The notes: generated from the sequence alone by a model not told the origin. 64,000 nt of DNA from Umezawaea sp042738955 (GCF_042738955.1 NZ_JBHYHC010000048.1:6457-70456); one strand, 5' to 3'; positions 39,744 to 48,357 are shown, counted from the first letter of the stretch. Program-made: numbers and translations.

Positions 39744-40709
39744 ATGCTGAGGGACGATCCCGAGCTCACGCCGGTGCGACCGGTCGCCACGTCCGCGTTC
39801 GTCACCGGGCACTTCCCCCGACGCCGCGGTCTGGTCATCCTGCTCAGCGTGCTGGCGGGCTTCCTGCTGACCGTGGTGTGGTCGGCCGAGTTCGTGGACT
39901 CGACGATCGGCGACACCGTCGCCAACACTTTGCTGGGCCACGACGCGAAGGCCGAGCCGATCACGGGTGCGGTCGGGGGTGTCGTGTTCGCGTTCGTCAC
40001 CGGGTTGGCGGGCACGTTCACCGCGTGCAACATCGCCGCGTTCGGTGCCGTCGCACCGATGCTGGGCGACTCCGGCAGCCGCGCCGAACGGATCCGCGGC
40101 TCCCTGAAACCGCTGGTCTGGCTCTCGGTGGGCATGCTCGCGGTGTCGGCCGTGTACGGGGCGGTCGTCGGGCTGGTCGGCGCCTCCATGCCCCAGTTCT
40201 CCACGGCGCAGAACGCCGCGGGCCTGTCGGGGCGCAGCGTGCAGTCGATGGTCGTGTTCGGGGTGATCGGGCTGACCATGACCTACCTCGGCCTCGCCGC
40301 ACTGGGTGTCGTCCGCGACCCGTTCGCCCGTGTCGCGCGGCGGCACCCGCAGGTTCCCCTGGTGTTCATGGGTGTCCTGATCGGCGGGTTCCTCATCGGC
40401 AGGCCCTTCGGCCTGTTCCGCCAGTTGTTCAGGGACGCGGCGGAGAGCGGCAACCCGCTCTACGGCGCGGCGGCGTTCTGCCTCCAGTCGTTGGGCAACA
40501 TCGTCGTGCTCGCGCTGGTCTTCGTGGTGACGGCGGCGTTGTTCGGCGGCGGGCTGCGCCGCTGGCTGGCCGCGAAGCCCGCGAGGCTGGCGGTGATCAC
40601 CGGCGTCGCGCTGATCACCATGGGCGTCTTCACGTTCCTGTACTGGGATGTGCGGCTGCTCGCCCGCCGTGACCTGATCCCCTGGTACCCGACCGCGCCG
40701 TGGGCCTGA
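39744..40709 (+). CDS. Polytopic membrane protein, DsbD/CcdA-like appearance
   Basis: A 321-aa integral membrane protein with about seven hydrophobic helices and no signal peptide. ATG 39744 has GGAGGAGACC upstream. Helix 2 contains FVTGLAGTFTACNIAAFGAVAPML, whose T-A-C-N and following helix recall the Cys-containing helices of DsbD/CcdA-type electron carriers (SPC-type motif); I see only one clear such Cys region, so redox function is doubtful. The next gene is an APS kinase 10 nt downstream, suggesting a sulfur-related transporter or carrier, by context only. Confidence 0.65.
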   Translation: MLRDDPELTPVRPVATSAFVTGHFPRRRGLVILLSVLAGFLLTVVWSAEFVDSTIGDTVANTLLGHDAKAEPITGAVGGVVFAFVTGLAGTFTACNIAAFGAVAPMLGDSGSRAERIRGSLKPLVWLSVGMLAVSAVYGAVVGLVGASMPQFSTAQNAAGLSGRSVQSMVVFGVIGLTMTYLGLAALGVVRDPFARVARRHPQVPLVFMGVLIGGFLIGRPFGLFRQLFRDAAESGNPLYGAAAFCLQSLGNIVVLALVFVVTAALFGGGLRRWLAAKPARLAVITGVALITMGVFTFLYWDVRLLARRDLIPWYPTAPWA

Positions 40710-40719
40710 GCGGCGCGAG

Positions 40720-41274
40720 ATGCCCGCGGGACCCGATCAGGGGTTGACCTTGCTGTTGACGGGTTTGCCCAGCGCGGGCAAGACCACCCTGGCCACCGCC
40801 GCGCTGACAGCCGTGCGGTCGGTCGGGTACCGGTGCGAAGTGCTGGACGGGGACGTGGTCCGCCGCGAACTCTGGCCGGAACTGGGCCTGTCCAGGACGG
40901 ACCGCGAGCGGAACCTGGCGCGCATGGGCTTCGTCGCGAAGCTCCTGGCGGGCAACGGAGTCGTCGTGCTCATGGCCGCCATCGCCCCGTACGCGCACAC
41001 CAGGAGGGCACTGCGCGAGGCGCACACCGCCGAGGGCATCGGCTTCGCCGAGGTGCACGTCGCCACGCCGTTGCGGGTGTGCCGCGGGCGGGACGTGAAG
41101 GGGCTGTACGCGCGTCACCTGCGTGGCGAGATCACCGGGCTGACCGGTGTCGACGCGGTGTACGAGGCGCCCACCGCTCCGGACCTGAGGATCGACACGT
41201 CGGACGAGCCGGTGGAGCGGTCGGCGGCGACCCTGACGAGGTTCGTCGTCGACTCGATCGGGCTCCGATCCTGA
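40720..41274 (+). CDS. cysC: Adenylylsulfate (APS) kinase, CysC-type
   Basis: A 184-aa stand-alone APS kinase: Walker A GLPSAGKTTLA, the DGD motif VLDGDVVRRELWPELG, SRTDRERNLARMGFVAKL, the PYAHTRR segment, and RDVKGLYARHLRGE. It phosphorylates APS to PAPS, the donor for sulfotransferases such as 20266..21042. No ATP sulfurylase gene is beside it. The Walker A reads G-L-P-S-A-G-K-T instead of the common G-L-S-G-S-G-K-S, still a functional P-loop. Located 10 nt after the membrane protein gene, with which it likely forms an operon. Confidence 0.9.
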   Translation: MPAGPDQGLTLLLTGLPSAGKTTLATAALTAVRSVGYRCEVLDGDVVRRELWPELGLSRTDRERNLARMGFVAKLLAGNGVVVLMAAIAPYAHTRRALREAHTAEGIGFAEVHVATPLRVCRGRDVKGLYARHLRGEITGLTGVDAVYEAPTAPDLRIDTSDEPVERSAATLTRFVVDSIGLRS

Positions 41275-41391
41275 CGAGGCGAGTCGGTGGGTGGCCGGGA
41301 GTCGAACTCCGGGTGAACGGATCGTCGAAGCCCGGTCCACCGGGGTGTCGGCTGCCGAGAATCGGTCCGAGTGCTCGTGAGAGGGGTGTCC

Positions 41392-43071
41392 GTGGTCGTG
41401 CTGACGGCGTTGCGGTCGGTGCTGGACTTCCTCGGGCCCGGCAACGTCGTGCTCGGGATCGCGCTGCTGATCGCCACGCCGTTCGTCGACCGCTTCCTGA
41501 TCCGGCGCAAGCGGATCACCTACCGGGTGCTGTACAACTCCAAGATCGGCCTCGGCCTGGAGAAGCTGCACGACGGGACCGAGCCTGCCAAGGCCAGTCA
41601 GCGGCAGCTCTACCAGGTCGCGGAGCTGTTGGACCGGATGAGCATCGTGGTGATCCGCATCCGCAACACCGGCGGCTACGACATCGACTCCGACGACTTC
41701 GAGCGCCCGCTGTCGTTCACGTTCGGCCGCCGGGTCGTGTGGAACGCCCGCGTGTCCGAGGCCAGCACGGACGCGATCCGCGAGCAGGTCCGCGCGGGGT
41801 TGAGGTTCTTCGGCGCGGATGGCGGCACGGTTCCCGAGCCGGTCGACCGCGACAGCCTTCGGACCGTCCGCGAACGGCTCCCCTTGTGGATGTCGCGGTG
41901 GGTCGGGGCGACCAGCGGGCCGAAGGTGGAGGTCGAGTCCCAGTGGCACGGCGTCCGCGTCGAGCAGTTGTCGTTGCGGCGCAAGCAGAAGTTCAAGCTC
42001 GTCGTCATCCTGCGCGAACCCGACGACAGCGGCGTGAGCAAGGACATCGAGTTCACCGGCAAGCTCAAGGACAACGGGCTGCTCAAGGATGAGAAGCGCG
42101 AACGGCTGATCACGCTGCCCAGGCTGACCGGTGGACTCGCCGTGCTGCTGACGGTGTTCCTCGTGCTCAGCCTGGTGTTCGTGCCGCAGGCCGCCGACTC
42201 GGGCGTGGTGTGCGTCCCCGGCGCGCTGCGCGTCGAGGGGTCCAGCGTGGTGATGCCGACGATGAAGGCCATCGCCGACGACTACCAGCGGGCCTGCGCG
42301 GACAAGGGCACCCACGTCACGGCCACCGCCACCGGCAGCGTCGAGGGCGTGCGCGCGGTGACCGCCCTCGGCCCCGACGACCTCGGGCTGCTCGCGCTCG
42401 CCGACGGCAAGCAGGACGTCGACGGCTCCGCGCCGCACACCGAGCAGGTCGGCATCGTCGTCTTCCACGTGATCGTGAACGCCTCGGTCGGCCTGGACAC
42501 CGTGTCCAGCACCCAGTTGCGGGCGATCTACGACGGCTCGGTCACCGACTGGAACCAGGTGCGCGGCGGGGAGTCGCTGCCCATCCGGATCGTCGGCCGC
42601 GGCGGCGAGTCGGGCACCAGGGAGCTGTTCGAGCAGAAGGTGCTCGGCACGGGGGAGGGGCAGCTGTCCTCCAACGGCTGCCGGACCAAGGACCGCGTGC
42701 CGAGCGCCGCCACGATCCGCTGCGAGCGCGGCTCCAACCCCGAGGTGGCGGCGGAGGTCGGCCGCACCGAGGGCGCGATCGGCTACGCGGACGCCCAGTC
42801 GGTCGCCCAGGCCCGCAAAGACGGGCCGTTGACCGCGCTCACTGTCGACGGCAAGGCGTTCGACCCGGCGGTCGGGGCGGAGTCGGGCTACGCGTTCTGG
42901 ACGGTGGAGTACCTGTACGCCAGGAAGGAGCCCGAGCCGGGGACGGTGGCCGCGAGCTTCGTCGACTACGTGCTCCGGCACGACAGCGCCAGGGCGCGGC
43001 TCACCGACGCGGGCTACCTGCCGTGCACCACGTCCGAGGGCGCGCCGCTGGAGCTGTGCAACCACCGGTAG
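41392..43071 (+). CDS. Membrane-anchored PstS-like substrate-binding domain protein
   Basis: GTG 41392 is preferred because AGAGGGG lies 5 nt upstream; the frame is open to 41371, so the start is uncertain by seven codons. The 559-aa protein has an N-terminal hydrophobic segment (about 12-32), a roughly 200-residue cytosolic-looking domain, a second transmembrane helix (LAVLLTVFLVLSLVFVP, near 245-262), and an extracellular PstS/PBP-like domain: VEGSSVVMPTMKAIADDY, later VGRGGESGTRELFEQKV and a GAIGYAD segment. These match phosphate-binding PBPs, but the domain is tethered and has an inward-facing part, so it may be a sensor rather than a transporter component. No pstCAB nearby. Confidence 0.8.
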   Translation: MVVLTALRSVLDFLGPGNVVLGIALLIATPFVDRFLIRRKRITYRVLYNSKIGLGLEKLHDGTEPAKASQRQLYQVAELLDRMSIVVIRIRNTGGYDIDSDDFERPLSFTFGRRVVWNARVSEASTDAIREQVRAGLRFFGADGGTVPEPVDRDSLRTVRERLPLWMSRWVGATSGPKVEVESQWHGVRVEQLSLRRKQKFKLVVILREPDDSGVSKDIEFTGKLKDNGLLKDEKRERLITLPRLTGGLAVLLTVFLVLSLVFVPQAADSGVVCVPGALRVEGSSVVMPTMKAIADDYQRACADKGTHVTATATGSVEGVRAVTALGPDDLGLLALADGKQDVDGSAPHTEQVGIVVFHVIVNASVGLDTVSSTQLRAIYDGSVTDWNQVRGGESLPIRIVGRGGESGTRELFEQKVLGTGEGQLSSNGCRTKDRVPSAATIRCERGSNPEVAAEVGRTEGAIGYADAQSVAQARKDGPLTALTVDGKAFDPAVGAESGYAFWTVEYLYARKEPEPGTVAASFVDYVLRHDSARARLTDAGYLPCTTSEGAPLELCNHR

Positions 43072-43092
43072 AAGCTGCCCGCTTGGCAAACT

Positions 43093-43121
43093 TGACTGAG
43101 CGTTCCAGTAATGGCTACTGT
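43093..43121 (+). promoter_or_regulatory. tetR promoter with embedded operator
   Basis: TTGACT (43093-43098) and TACTGT (43116-43121) are 17 nt apart, an excellent promoter. The spacer holds TGAGCGTTCCAGTA (43097-43110), which matches CGAACGTTCCACTA upstream of 43781. The predicted transcription start falls at about 43128-43129, at the GTG itself, so the mRNA is probably leaderless. Confidence 0.65.
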
Positions 43122-43128
43122 TCCGCTT

Positions 43129-43710
43129 GTGGCGCGCACCAGGGAGTTCGACACCGGGGCGGCGGTCGACGCGGCGATGTCCGCGTTCCGCCGCAAGGGG
43201 TTCGAGGGGACGTCCGTGCAGGACCTGGTCGACGCGACCGGGATCGGCAGGGGATCGCTCTACCTGGCGTTCGGCAGCAAGGAGGAGCTGTACCTGGCCG
43301 CGGTCGACCGCTACCGGGAGCGGTTCGCCGTTCCGCTGGCGGAGGCGCTGCGGGCGGGTGAACCCGGCCCGGAGCTGATTCGCGAGGTGTTCGTCGGGCT
43401 GGTGGACGAGATCGTGCGCGACGCCCGTGAACGGGCGTGCCTGGTCGCGGGAGCCGCGATGGAACGCGCGCACCAGGACCCGGCCGTGGCCGCGCGGCTG
43501 AAGGCGACCACGGCGGCGATCGAGGACGCGCTGTTCGACGTGGTCGTGCGGGCGCGGACCGCCGGACGACTGCCGGACCGCGGCGACGCCTCCGGGATCG
43601 CCCGGTTCCTCGTCACGGCGATGCAAGGGCTGCGGGTCATGGGGGCCATCGACCCCGATCGGGACGCGCTGCTGCGCACCGTCGACGTCACATTGGACTG
43701 CCTGCGCTGA
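43129..43710 (+). CDS. TetR-family transcriptional regulator
   Basis: A 193-aa TetR repressor. The helix-turn-helix reads AAMSAFRRKGFEGTSVQDLVDATGIGRGSLYLAFGSKEELYLAAV, given here as its standard landmarks F-R-x-K-G-F, T-S-V-x-D-L and G-S-L-Y; the C-terminal ligand domain (60-193) is of the TetR_C type with TAMQGLRVMGAI. The GTG at 43129 is preferred over ATG 43111 because the latter sits inside the promoter spacer. It probably represses itself and the oxidoreductase pair downstream through the shared operator. Ligand unknown. Confidence 0.9.
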   Translation: MARTREFDTGAAVDAAMSAFRRKGFEGTSVQDLVDATGIGRGSLYLAFGSKEELYLAAVDRYRERFAVPLAEALRAGEPGPELIREVFVGLVDEIVRDARERACLVAGAAMERAHQDPAVAARLKATTAAIEDALFDVVVRARTAGRLPDRGDASGIARFLVTAMQGLRVMGAIDPDRDALLRTVDVTLDCLR

Positions 43711-43756
43711 ATCACCTCCCTCGTCGGGAGATTTTTGCCTTGCGCGCATACTGTAA

Positions 43757-43770
43757 CGAACGTTCCACTA
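43757..43770 (+). promoter_or_regulatory. Second TetR operator, ahead of the oxidoreductase operon
   Basis: CGAACGTTCCACTA matches the site in the tetR promoter at 10 of 14 positions in the core layout (GAnCGTTCCAnTA) and contains the palindrome GAACGTTC. It lies just after a TACTGT hexamer (43749-43754), identical to the tetR -10 element, and 10 nt before the ATG at 43781, so a bound repressor would block initiation. Confidence 0.6.
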
Positions 43771-43780
43771 AGGAGAGCTG

Positions 43781-44848
43781 ATGGGCAAGATCGGTGTCGG
43801 CGTCATCGGGGCGAGCATCGGGGGTTGGGCCTCGCTGAGCCACGTCCCGGCGCTGCGAGCGTCACCGGACTTCGAGCTGCGGGCGATCAGCACCTCGCGG
43901 CGCGAGTCGGCCGACGCGGCGGCGCGGGAGTTCGGGGTGGAGGCGGCGTTCGACGACCACCGCGCCCTGCTCGCGCACCCCGGCGTGGATGTCGTGGTGG
44001 TGGCGGTCAAGGTCGCCCACCACCACGAACTCGTGTCCGACGCGATCGCCGCGGGCAAGACCGTCTACAGCGAGTGGCCCCTCGCCGTCGACCTGGCGGA
44101 AGCCGAGGACCTCGCCGAACGGGCGCGGGCGGCAGGCGTGCGGACCGCGGTCGGGTTGCAGGGCCGCTACGCGCCCGAGATCGTCCGTGCCCGCGAACTC
44201 GTGCGGGACGGGCACATCGGCAAGGTGCTCGGAACCGTGCTGGTGGGGTCCGGCATGGTGTGGGGCCCGGAAACGGTGCGCTCCAAGGCGTACTGGTACG
44301 ACCGCGCCAGCGGTTCCACCCTGCTCGAAGGCGCGGTCGTGCACGCCGTGGACGCCCTGACCACCACCCTGGGCGAGTTCGCGCAGTTCTCGGCCAACCT
44401 CGTCGTCGGCCGGGACGTGGTGTCCATCGCGGACGAGGGTGTCGTCGTCCCGGTCACCGCGCCGGACCAGGTGTCCCTCATCGGCACGCTCGACTCCGGG
44501 GCCGCCGCCTCGGTCACCTACCGCGGCGGGACCTCGCGCGGCGACAACTTCCGCTGGGAGATCAACGGCACCGACGGCGACCTCGTCCTGACGGCGGGCT
44601 GGGGCAACGTCCAGGTCGCCGACCTCTCCCTCGCGATCGGCCGCGGCGGCGACACCGCCGTCACCCCGGTCGACCTCCCACCCACCGGTCTCACCGGCCC
44701 GGCCCGCAACGTCGCCGCGCTCCACGCGCACCTCGCCGCCGACCTCCGCGACGGCACGCACACCGTCCCCGACTTCGACTACGCGCTGAGCAGGCACCGC
44801 CTGGTCGCCGACGTCGTGCGCTCCTCGCAGACGGGGGCACGGGTGTGA
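43781..44848 (+). CDS. Gfo/Idh/MocA-family NAD(P)-dependent oxidoreductase
   Basis: A 355-aa dehydrogenase. Rossmann segment VGVIGASIGGWASLSHVPAL, then the EW motif VYSEWPLAVD in place of the common 'EKP', and C-terminal alpha/beta domain with a YDRASGSTLLEGAVVHAVDAL helix. The VYSEWP variant is seen in fungal and actinobacterial Gal80-like members. Substrates of the family are sugars, inositols and related polyols. ATG follows AGGAGAG. Its stop overlaps the next gene (GTGA). Expression is likely TetR-controlled. Confidence 0.88.
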   Translation: MGKIGVGVIGASIGGWASLSHVPALRASPDFELRAISTSRRESADAAAREFGVEAAFDDHRALLAHPGVDVVVVAVKVAHHHELVSDAIAAGKTVYSEWPLAVDLAEAEDLAERARAAGVRTAVGLQGRYAPEIVRARELVRDGHIGKVLGTVLVGSGMVWGPETVRSKAYWYDRASGSTLLEGAVVHAVDALTTTLGEFAQFSANLVVGRDVVSIADEGVVVPVTAPDQVSLIGTLDSGAAASVTYRGGTSRGDNFRWEINGTDGDLVLTAGWGNVQVADLSLAIGRGGDTAVTPVDLPPTGLTGPARNVAALHAHLAADLRDGTHTVPDFDYALSRHRLVADVVRSSQTGARV

Positions 44849-45810
44849 AGGCGATCGTCGTCGACCACCCCGGCGGTCCCGAAGTCCTGCGCCTGCGGGA
44901 CGTGGAACCGACCGAGCCGGGGCCGCACGACCTGGCCGTGGCGATCACCGCCGCGGGCGTGAACTACATGGACGTCGGCACGCGCACCGGCCAGTACGGG
45001 CCACCACTGCCGCACGTTCCCGGCGTCGAGGGCGCGGGAACGGTCACCGCGATCGGCTCTGCCGTCACCGACTTCGCCGTGGGCGACCGCGTGGCCTGGT
45101 ACTTCGCCTGGGGCAGCTACGCCGAGCGGATCGTGCTCCCGGCGAGCGCCGCCGTGCCGATCCCGGCGGGCATCGACGACGAGACGGCCGCTTCGGTGAT
45201 GATGCAGGGCCTCACCGCGCACCACCTCGCCACCGCCACCTACGCGGTGCGGCCCGGTGACACGGCCCTGGTGCACTCGGCCGCGGGAGGCGTCGGCCTG
45301 CTGCTGACCCGGATCGTGAAGGCGCGCGGCGGTCACGTCATCGCCAGGGTGTCCACCGAGGAGAAGGCGGACATCGCCCGCGCGGCCGGCGCCGACCACG
45401 TCGTCGTCTCGACCGGGGGAGGGTTCGCCGACGAGGTCCGGAAGATCACCGGCGGCGAGGGGGTCGCGGTCGCCTACGACGGCGCGGGCGCGACGACGTT
45501 CGCCGACTCCCTGGCGTCGTTGGGCTACCACGGCGTGCTGGCGTACTACGGCCAGACCATCGCGGCCCAGCCGCCGGTGGACCTGACCACCCTGCCGCGC
45601 AGCGTCCTCGTCACCTATCCCGTGGTGCAGGACCACATCCGCACCCGCGAGGACCTGCTGGCCCACACCGGGGACCTGTTCGGCTGGCTCCTCGACGGGA
45701 CGCTCGCGCACCGGATCGGGGGCCGTTACCCGTTGGCCGACGCCGCTCGTGCCCACACCGACCTGGAGTCGAGGCGCACCACCGGGAAGCTGCTCCTGCT
45801 GCCGGGCTGA
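44845..45810 (+). CDS. Zinc-free quinone oxidoreductase (MDR, zeta-crystallin type)
   Basis: A 321-aa NADPH:quinone reductase-like enzyme. GroES-like domain with VNYMDVGTRTGQYGPPLPHVPG, nucleotide motif VHSAAGGVGLLLTRIVKA (AAGGVG) and the SLGYHGVLAYYGQ strand. No Zn-ligand cysteines, as in QOR. GTG start overlaps the upstream stop by GTGA, coupling it with the Gfo/Idh/MocA gene. Likely role: reduction of quinones or enones arising in the TetR-regulated response. Confidence 0.9.
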   Translation: MKAIVVDHPGGPEVLRLRDVEPTEPGPHDLAVAITAAGVNYMDVGTRTGQYGPPLPHVPGVEGAGTVTAIGSAVTDFAVGDRVAWYFAWGSYAERIVLPASAAVPIPAGIDDETAASVMMQGLTAHHLATATYAVRPGDTALVHSAAGGVGLLLTRIVKARGGHVIARVSTEEKADIARAAGADHVVVSTGGGFADEVRKITGGEGVAVAYDGAGATTFADSLASLGYHGVLAYYGQTIAAQPPVDLTTLPRSVLVTYPVVQDHIRTREDLLAHTGDLFGWLLDGTLAHRIGGRYPLADAARAHTDLESRRTTGKLLLLPG

Positions 45811-45817
45811 CGCCGTT

Positions 45818-45853
45818 CGGCCGGTCACCGTCGAACGCGGCGGCGACCGGCCG
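45818..45853. terminator. Bidirectional terminator hairpin
   Basis: CGGCCGGTC (45818-45826) pairs with GACCGGCCG (45845-45853), a perfect 9-bp GC stem with an 18-nt loop that can itself fold. It fills the 49-bp gap between the convergent quinone oxidoreductase and hypothetical genes. Confidence 0.55.
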
Positions 45854-45859
45854 GGGCCA

Positions 45860-46156
45860 CTACCTGCGCCATTCCTGTTCGACCGCGGCCATCTGGTCGC
45901 GCTTCAACCCGGACGGGCCGGTCCAGCGGTCGGCCAGTTCCCCGGCCTCGACCACCGTCGCCTGGTCGAGCAGCACGTAGTAGTCGTCGACCCAGGTCTT
46001 CGCCTTGACCGCACGCGCGCCGGTACGCGGCTTGGCCGTGCTGATCGGGGCGATCCTGACGGCGTTCGCGCCACCGGTGGTGAGTCCGACCTCCAGGACG
46101 ACCACCTTGGTCCCCTTGTGCTTCCTGAACGATCCGACGGTGACTTGCGCGGGCAT
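45860..46156 (-). CDS. Hypothetical 98-aa protein
   Basis: A 98-aa soluble protein of unknown family. It begins with beta-rich VTVGSFRKHKGTKVVVLEVGLT, has an Ala/Lys-rich middle, then KTWVDDYYVLLDQATVVEAGELADRW and a charged C-terminus. ATG 46156 has a GGAGG site at proper distance, and codon bias fits a real gene. No signal peptide or membrane helix. It lies 177 nt upstream-to-downstream from the sigma-factor gene without obvious coupling. Confidence 0.65.
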   Translation of the reverse strand: MPAQVTVGSFRKHKGTKVVVLEVGLTTGGANAVRIAPISTAKPRTGARAVKAKTWVDDYYVLLDQATVVEAGELADRWTGPSGLKRDQMAAVEQEWRR

Positions 46157-46333
46157 GGGTGTTCCTCCGAGTGCGTGCCTGGGTTGGTGGGCCAACACTC
46201 GCCGACGGTCCATCTGCCGGGCAGTCTCCGGTCGACGATCGGCGCGGGCGGGTCGTCGAGCGGCAGCGGCCGTGCGGCCCGACTGACCGGCTCCGTGCTC
46301 CCGGACCTGTACAGGTGGTCCACGGTCACGCGC

Positions 46334-47227
46334 TCAGCGGCGGGTTCCCACGGGGTGAACGGTCCCGGCGGTCACCGCGGCGAGCTTGTCGGGGTTGGCG
46401 ACGTTGTGCAGGGCCGTCACGAGGCCCCGCTCGTCGACGTCGAGGGTCAGCGTGGCGATGACCCGGCCCGCTCCGGTGAACACGACGCCCGTGCTCCCGT
46501 TGAGCTCCATCAGGTCCACGCCCATGTCCGCCGGGTCGACGCCCTGGTACGGCCGGGTGCCGATGGCCGCGAACCAGGTGGCGACCCGGTCCGCGCCGGT
46601 GACGGGCCGCATCGCCTGGCGCACCTTGCCGCCGCCGTCCGTCCACAACGTCACGTCCGGGGCCAGCACGCCCATGAGGGTGTTGATGTCGCCACCGGTC
46701 GCGGCGGCGACGAACCGCTCGGTGGCCGCCCGCTGCCGGGCGCGGTCGGCGGCGAACCGGGGCCGCCGCGCCCGCACGTGGCCGCGGGCGCGGTGAGCGG
46801 CTTGGCGCACCGCGTCCTCGGACCGCGCGACGGCGTCGGCGATCTCGGCGTAGCTGAAGTCGAACGCCTCCTTCAGCACGAACACCGCGCGTTCCAGCGG
46901 GCTCAACGACTCCAGCACCACCAGCAGCGCCACGGACACCGACTCCGCGGCGTCCGGCTCGTCGGTGCAGGTCAGGATGGGTTCGGGCAGCCACGGCCCG
47001 ACGTAGGACTCCCGTCGACCCCGCGCCGCCCGCAGCCGGTCCACGGCCACGTTCGACACGATCCGCACCAGGTACGCCTTCGGGTCCGCGACCCGCGAGC
47101 GGTCCGCCGCCGACCACTTCAGCCAGGCGTCCTGCACCGCGTCCTCGGCGTCCACCGCCGTGCCGAGGATCCGGTAGGCGACCGAGAACAACAGGTTCCG
47201 GTGCTCGTCGAACACGTGCTCGCTCAT
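46334..47227 (-). CDS. SigJ-type ECF sigma factor with SnoaL-like C-terminal domain
   Basis: A 297-aa ECF sigma factor. Region 2 is FDEHRNLLFSVAYRILGTAVDAEDAVQDAW, recognised by its R-I-L-G-x-x-x-D-A-E-D-A-x-Q-D core; region 4 is LSPLERAVFVLKEAFDFSYAEIADAV with a following EDAVRQAAHRAR helix. Residues about 175-297 form the SnoaL/NTF2-like domain characteristic of the SigJ/ECF41 group, which self-regulates instead of using a separate anti-sigma factor. Coupled by ATGA to the NDH-2-like gene upstream, a pairing typical of ECF41 with carboxymuconolactone decarboxylase or oxidoreductase partners. Signal unknown. Confidence 0.92.
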   Translation of the reverse strand: MSEHVFDEHRNLLFSVAYRILGTAVDAEDAVQDAWLKWSAADRSRVADPKAYLVRIVSNVAVDRLRAARGRRESYVGPWLPEPILTCTDEPDAAESVSVALLVVLESLSPLERAVFVLKEAFDFSYAEIADAVARSEDAVRQAAHRARGHVRARRPRFAADRARQRAATERFVAAATGGDINTLMGVLAPDVTLWTDGGGKVRQAMRPVTGADRVATWFAAIGTRPYQGVDPADMGVDLMELNGSTGVVFTGAGRVIATLTLDVDERGLVTALHNVANPDKLAAVTAGTVHPVGTRR

Positions 47228-48357
47228 CGCCCGCCCCGCGGCCAGATCGAGCCCACGCGCGGGAACCGCTTCAACCGACCGTACGTCGGCCACGGCGCGG
47301 CGCTCACCGTCTCCTTGTACCAGACCGCCGGACGACCGGTCAGCGCGAACCGCCTCGGAGCGCCGTCGGGTCGAGTGAACTGCACGACGGCGTCGTGCCT
47401 GCCGAGGCTGACCGGCGCGTGGTAGTAGCCGAAGCGGAAGTCCTTGGGGCGCTTGCCCTCCAGCTCCCGCAGCAGCGACACGGCCGCGTGCACGCCGGTG
47501 GGCATCCCGCTCTGGCACGTCCCGTGCAGCAGACCGTGCCACTGTCGGACCGCCGCCGCGTCGCCGACCGCGTACACCTCCGGGTGCGACACCGACCGCA
47601 GCGCCGTGTCCGTCACGATCCGGCCGCGCTCGTCGACCTCGAACGCCGCCGCCAGCGGTGACACCCGGACCCCGCCGGTCCACAGCACGACCGTCGCCGG
47701 GACGCTCTCGCCGTGGGCGAGTTCCACCGCGTCGGGCAGCACCTTCACCACCTCGACGCCAGCACGCACCCGCACCCCGAGCCGGGCCAGCACGGCGTCC
47801 AGGTGGGACTTGGCCTTCGGTCCGAGCGACGCCCCAGGCTCCTGCCCGCCGAGCAGCACGACCTCCAGGTCCGGGTACCGCTCGGCGATCTCGGCCGCCG
47901 CCTCCACCCCGGTCAGCCCGCTGCCGCACACCGCGACCACGCCCGTGCCGAGTCGGGCCGCCAGCAGTGCGGCGTCGTGCGCGCTGTCCAGCGTGTGGGC
48001 GTGCTCTGCCGCGCCGGGGACGGCGGCCGTGTCGGCGACCGCGCCCAACGCGTAGACGAGCCGGTCGTACGGCAGGTCCCGCCGGTCGTCGAGGCGGGCC
48101 GTGCGCGCGTCCGCGTCGATCCCGGTGACCCAGCCGCTCACGAACTCCACACCGGTGCCCTCCAGCAGGTCCGGCACCCGCAGGTCGGCCGTCACCTGCC
48201 CCGTCGCGGTCTGGTGCAGCCGCAACCGCTCGGTGAACCGCTCCGACGCGTTCACGAGCGTGATCCGCACGTCGTCCCGCCGCTTGGCGCGCGCCGCGAG
48301 GATCACCGCCGCCATCGTCCCCGCGTACCCCGCTCCGAGAACCACGATCCTGGTCAT
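47224..48357 (-). CDS. NDH-2-like FAD/NAD(P)-dependent oxidoreductase
   Basis: A 377-aa pyridine-nucleotide disulfide oxidoreductase-fold protein similar to type II NADH dehydrogenases. First dinucleotide motif VVLGAGYAGTMAAVILA, second VAVCGSGLTGVEAAAEIAE, and the FAD-pyrophosphate motif EVYAVGDAAAV. No CxxC redox pair. Lacks a clear C-terminal membrane helix, so membrane attachment is uncertain. It precedes and overlaps the sigma-factor gene, suggesting the sigma factor responds to redox or membrane stress and controls its own operon. Confidence 0.9.
   Translation of the reverse strand: MTRIVVLGAGYAGTMAAVILAARAKRRDDVRITLVNASERFTERLRLHQTATGQVTADLRVPDLLEGTGVEFVSGWVTGIDADARTARLDDRRDLPYDRLVYALGAVADTAAVPGAAEHAHTLDSAHDAALLAARLGTGVVAVCGSGLTGVEAAAEIAERYPDLEVVLLGGQEPGASLGPKAKSHLDAVLARLGVRVRAGVEVVKVLPDAVELAHGESVPATVVLWTGGVRVSPLAAAFEVDERGRIVTDTALRSVSHPEVYAVGDAAAVRQWHGLLHGTCQSGMPTGVHAAVSLLRELEGKRPKDFRFGYYHAPVSLGRHDAVVQFTRPDGAPRRFALTGRPAVWYKETVSAAPWPTYGRLKRFPRVGSIWPRGGR

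Noticed and set aside
40630..43749. Minus-strand open frame of 1039 codons opposite the APS kinase and PstS-like genes
   Set aside because: Arg/Gly/His/Gln-rich shadow of high-GC genes on the plus strand; no ribosome-binding site, no domain, and the plus-strand genes have clear motifs.
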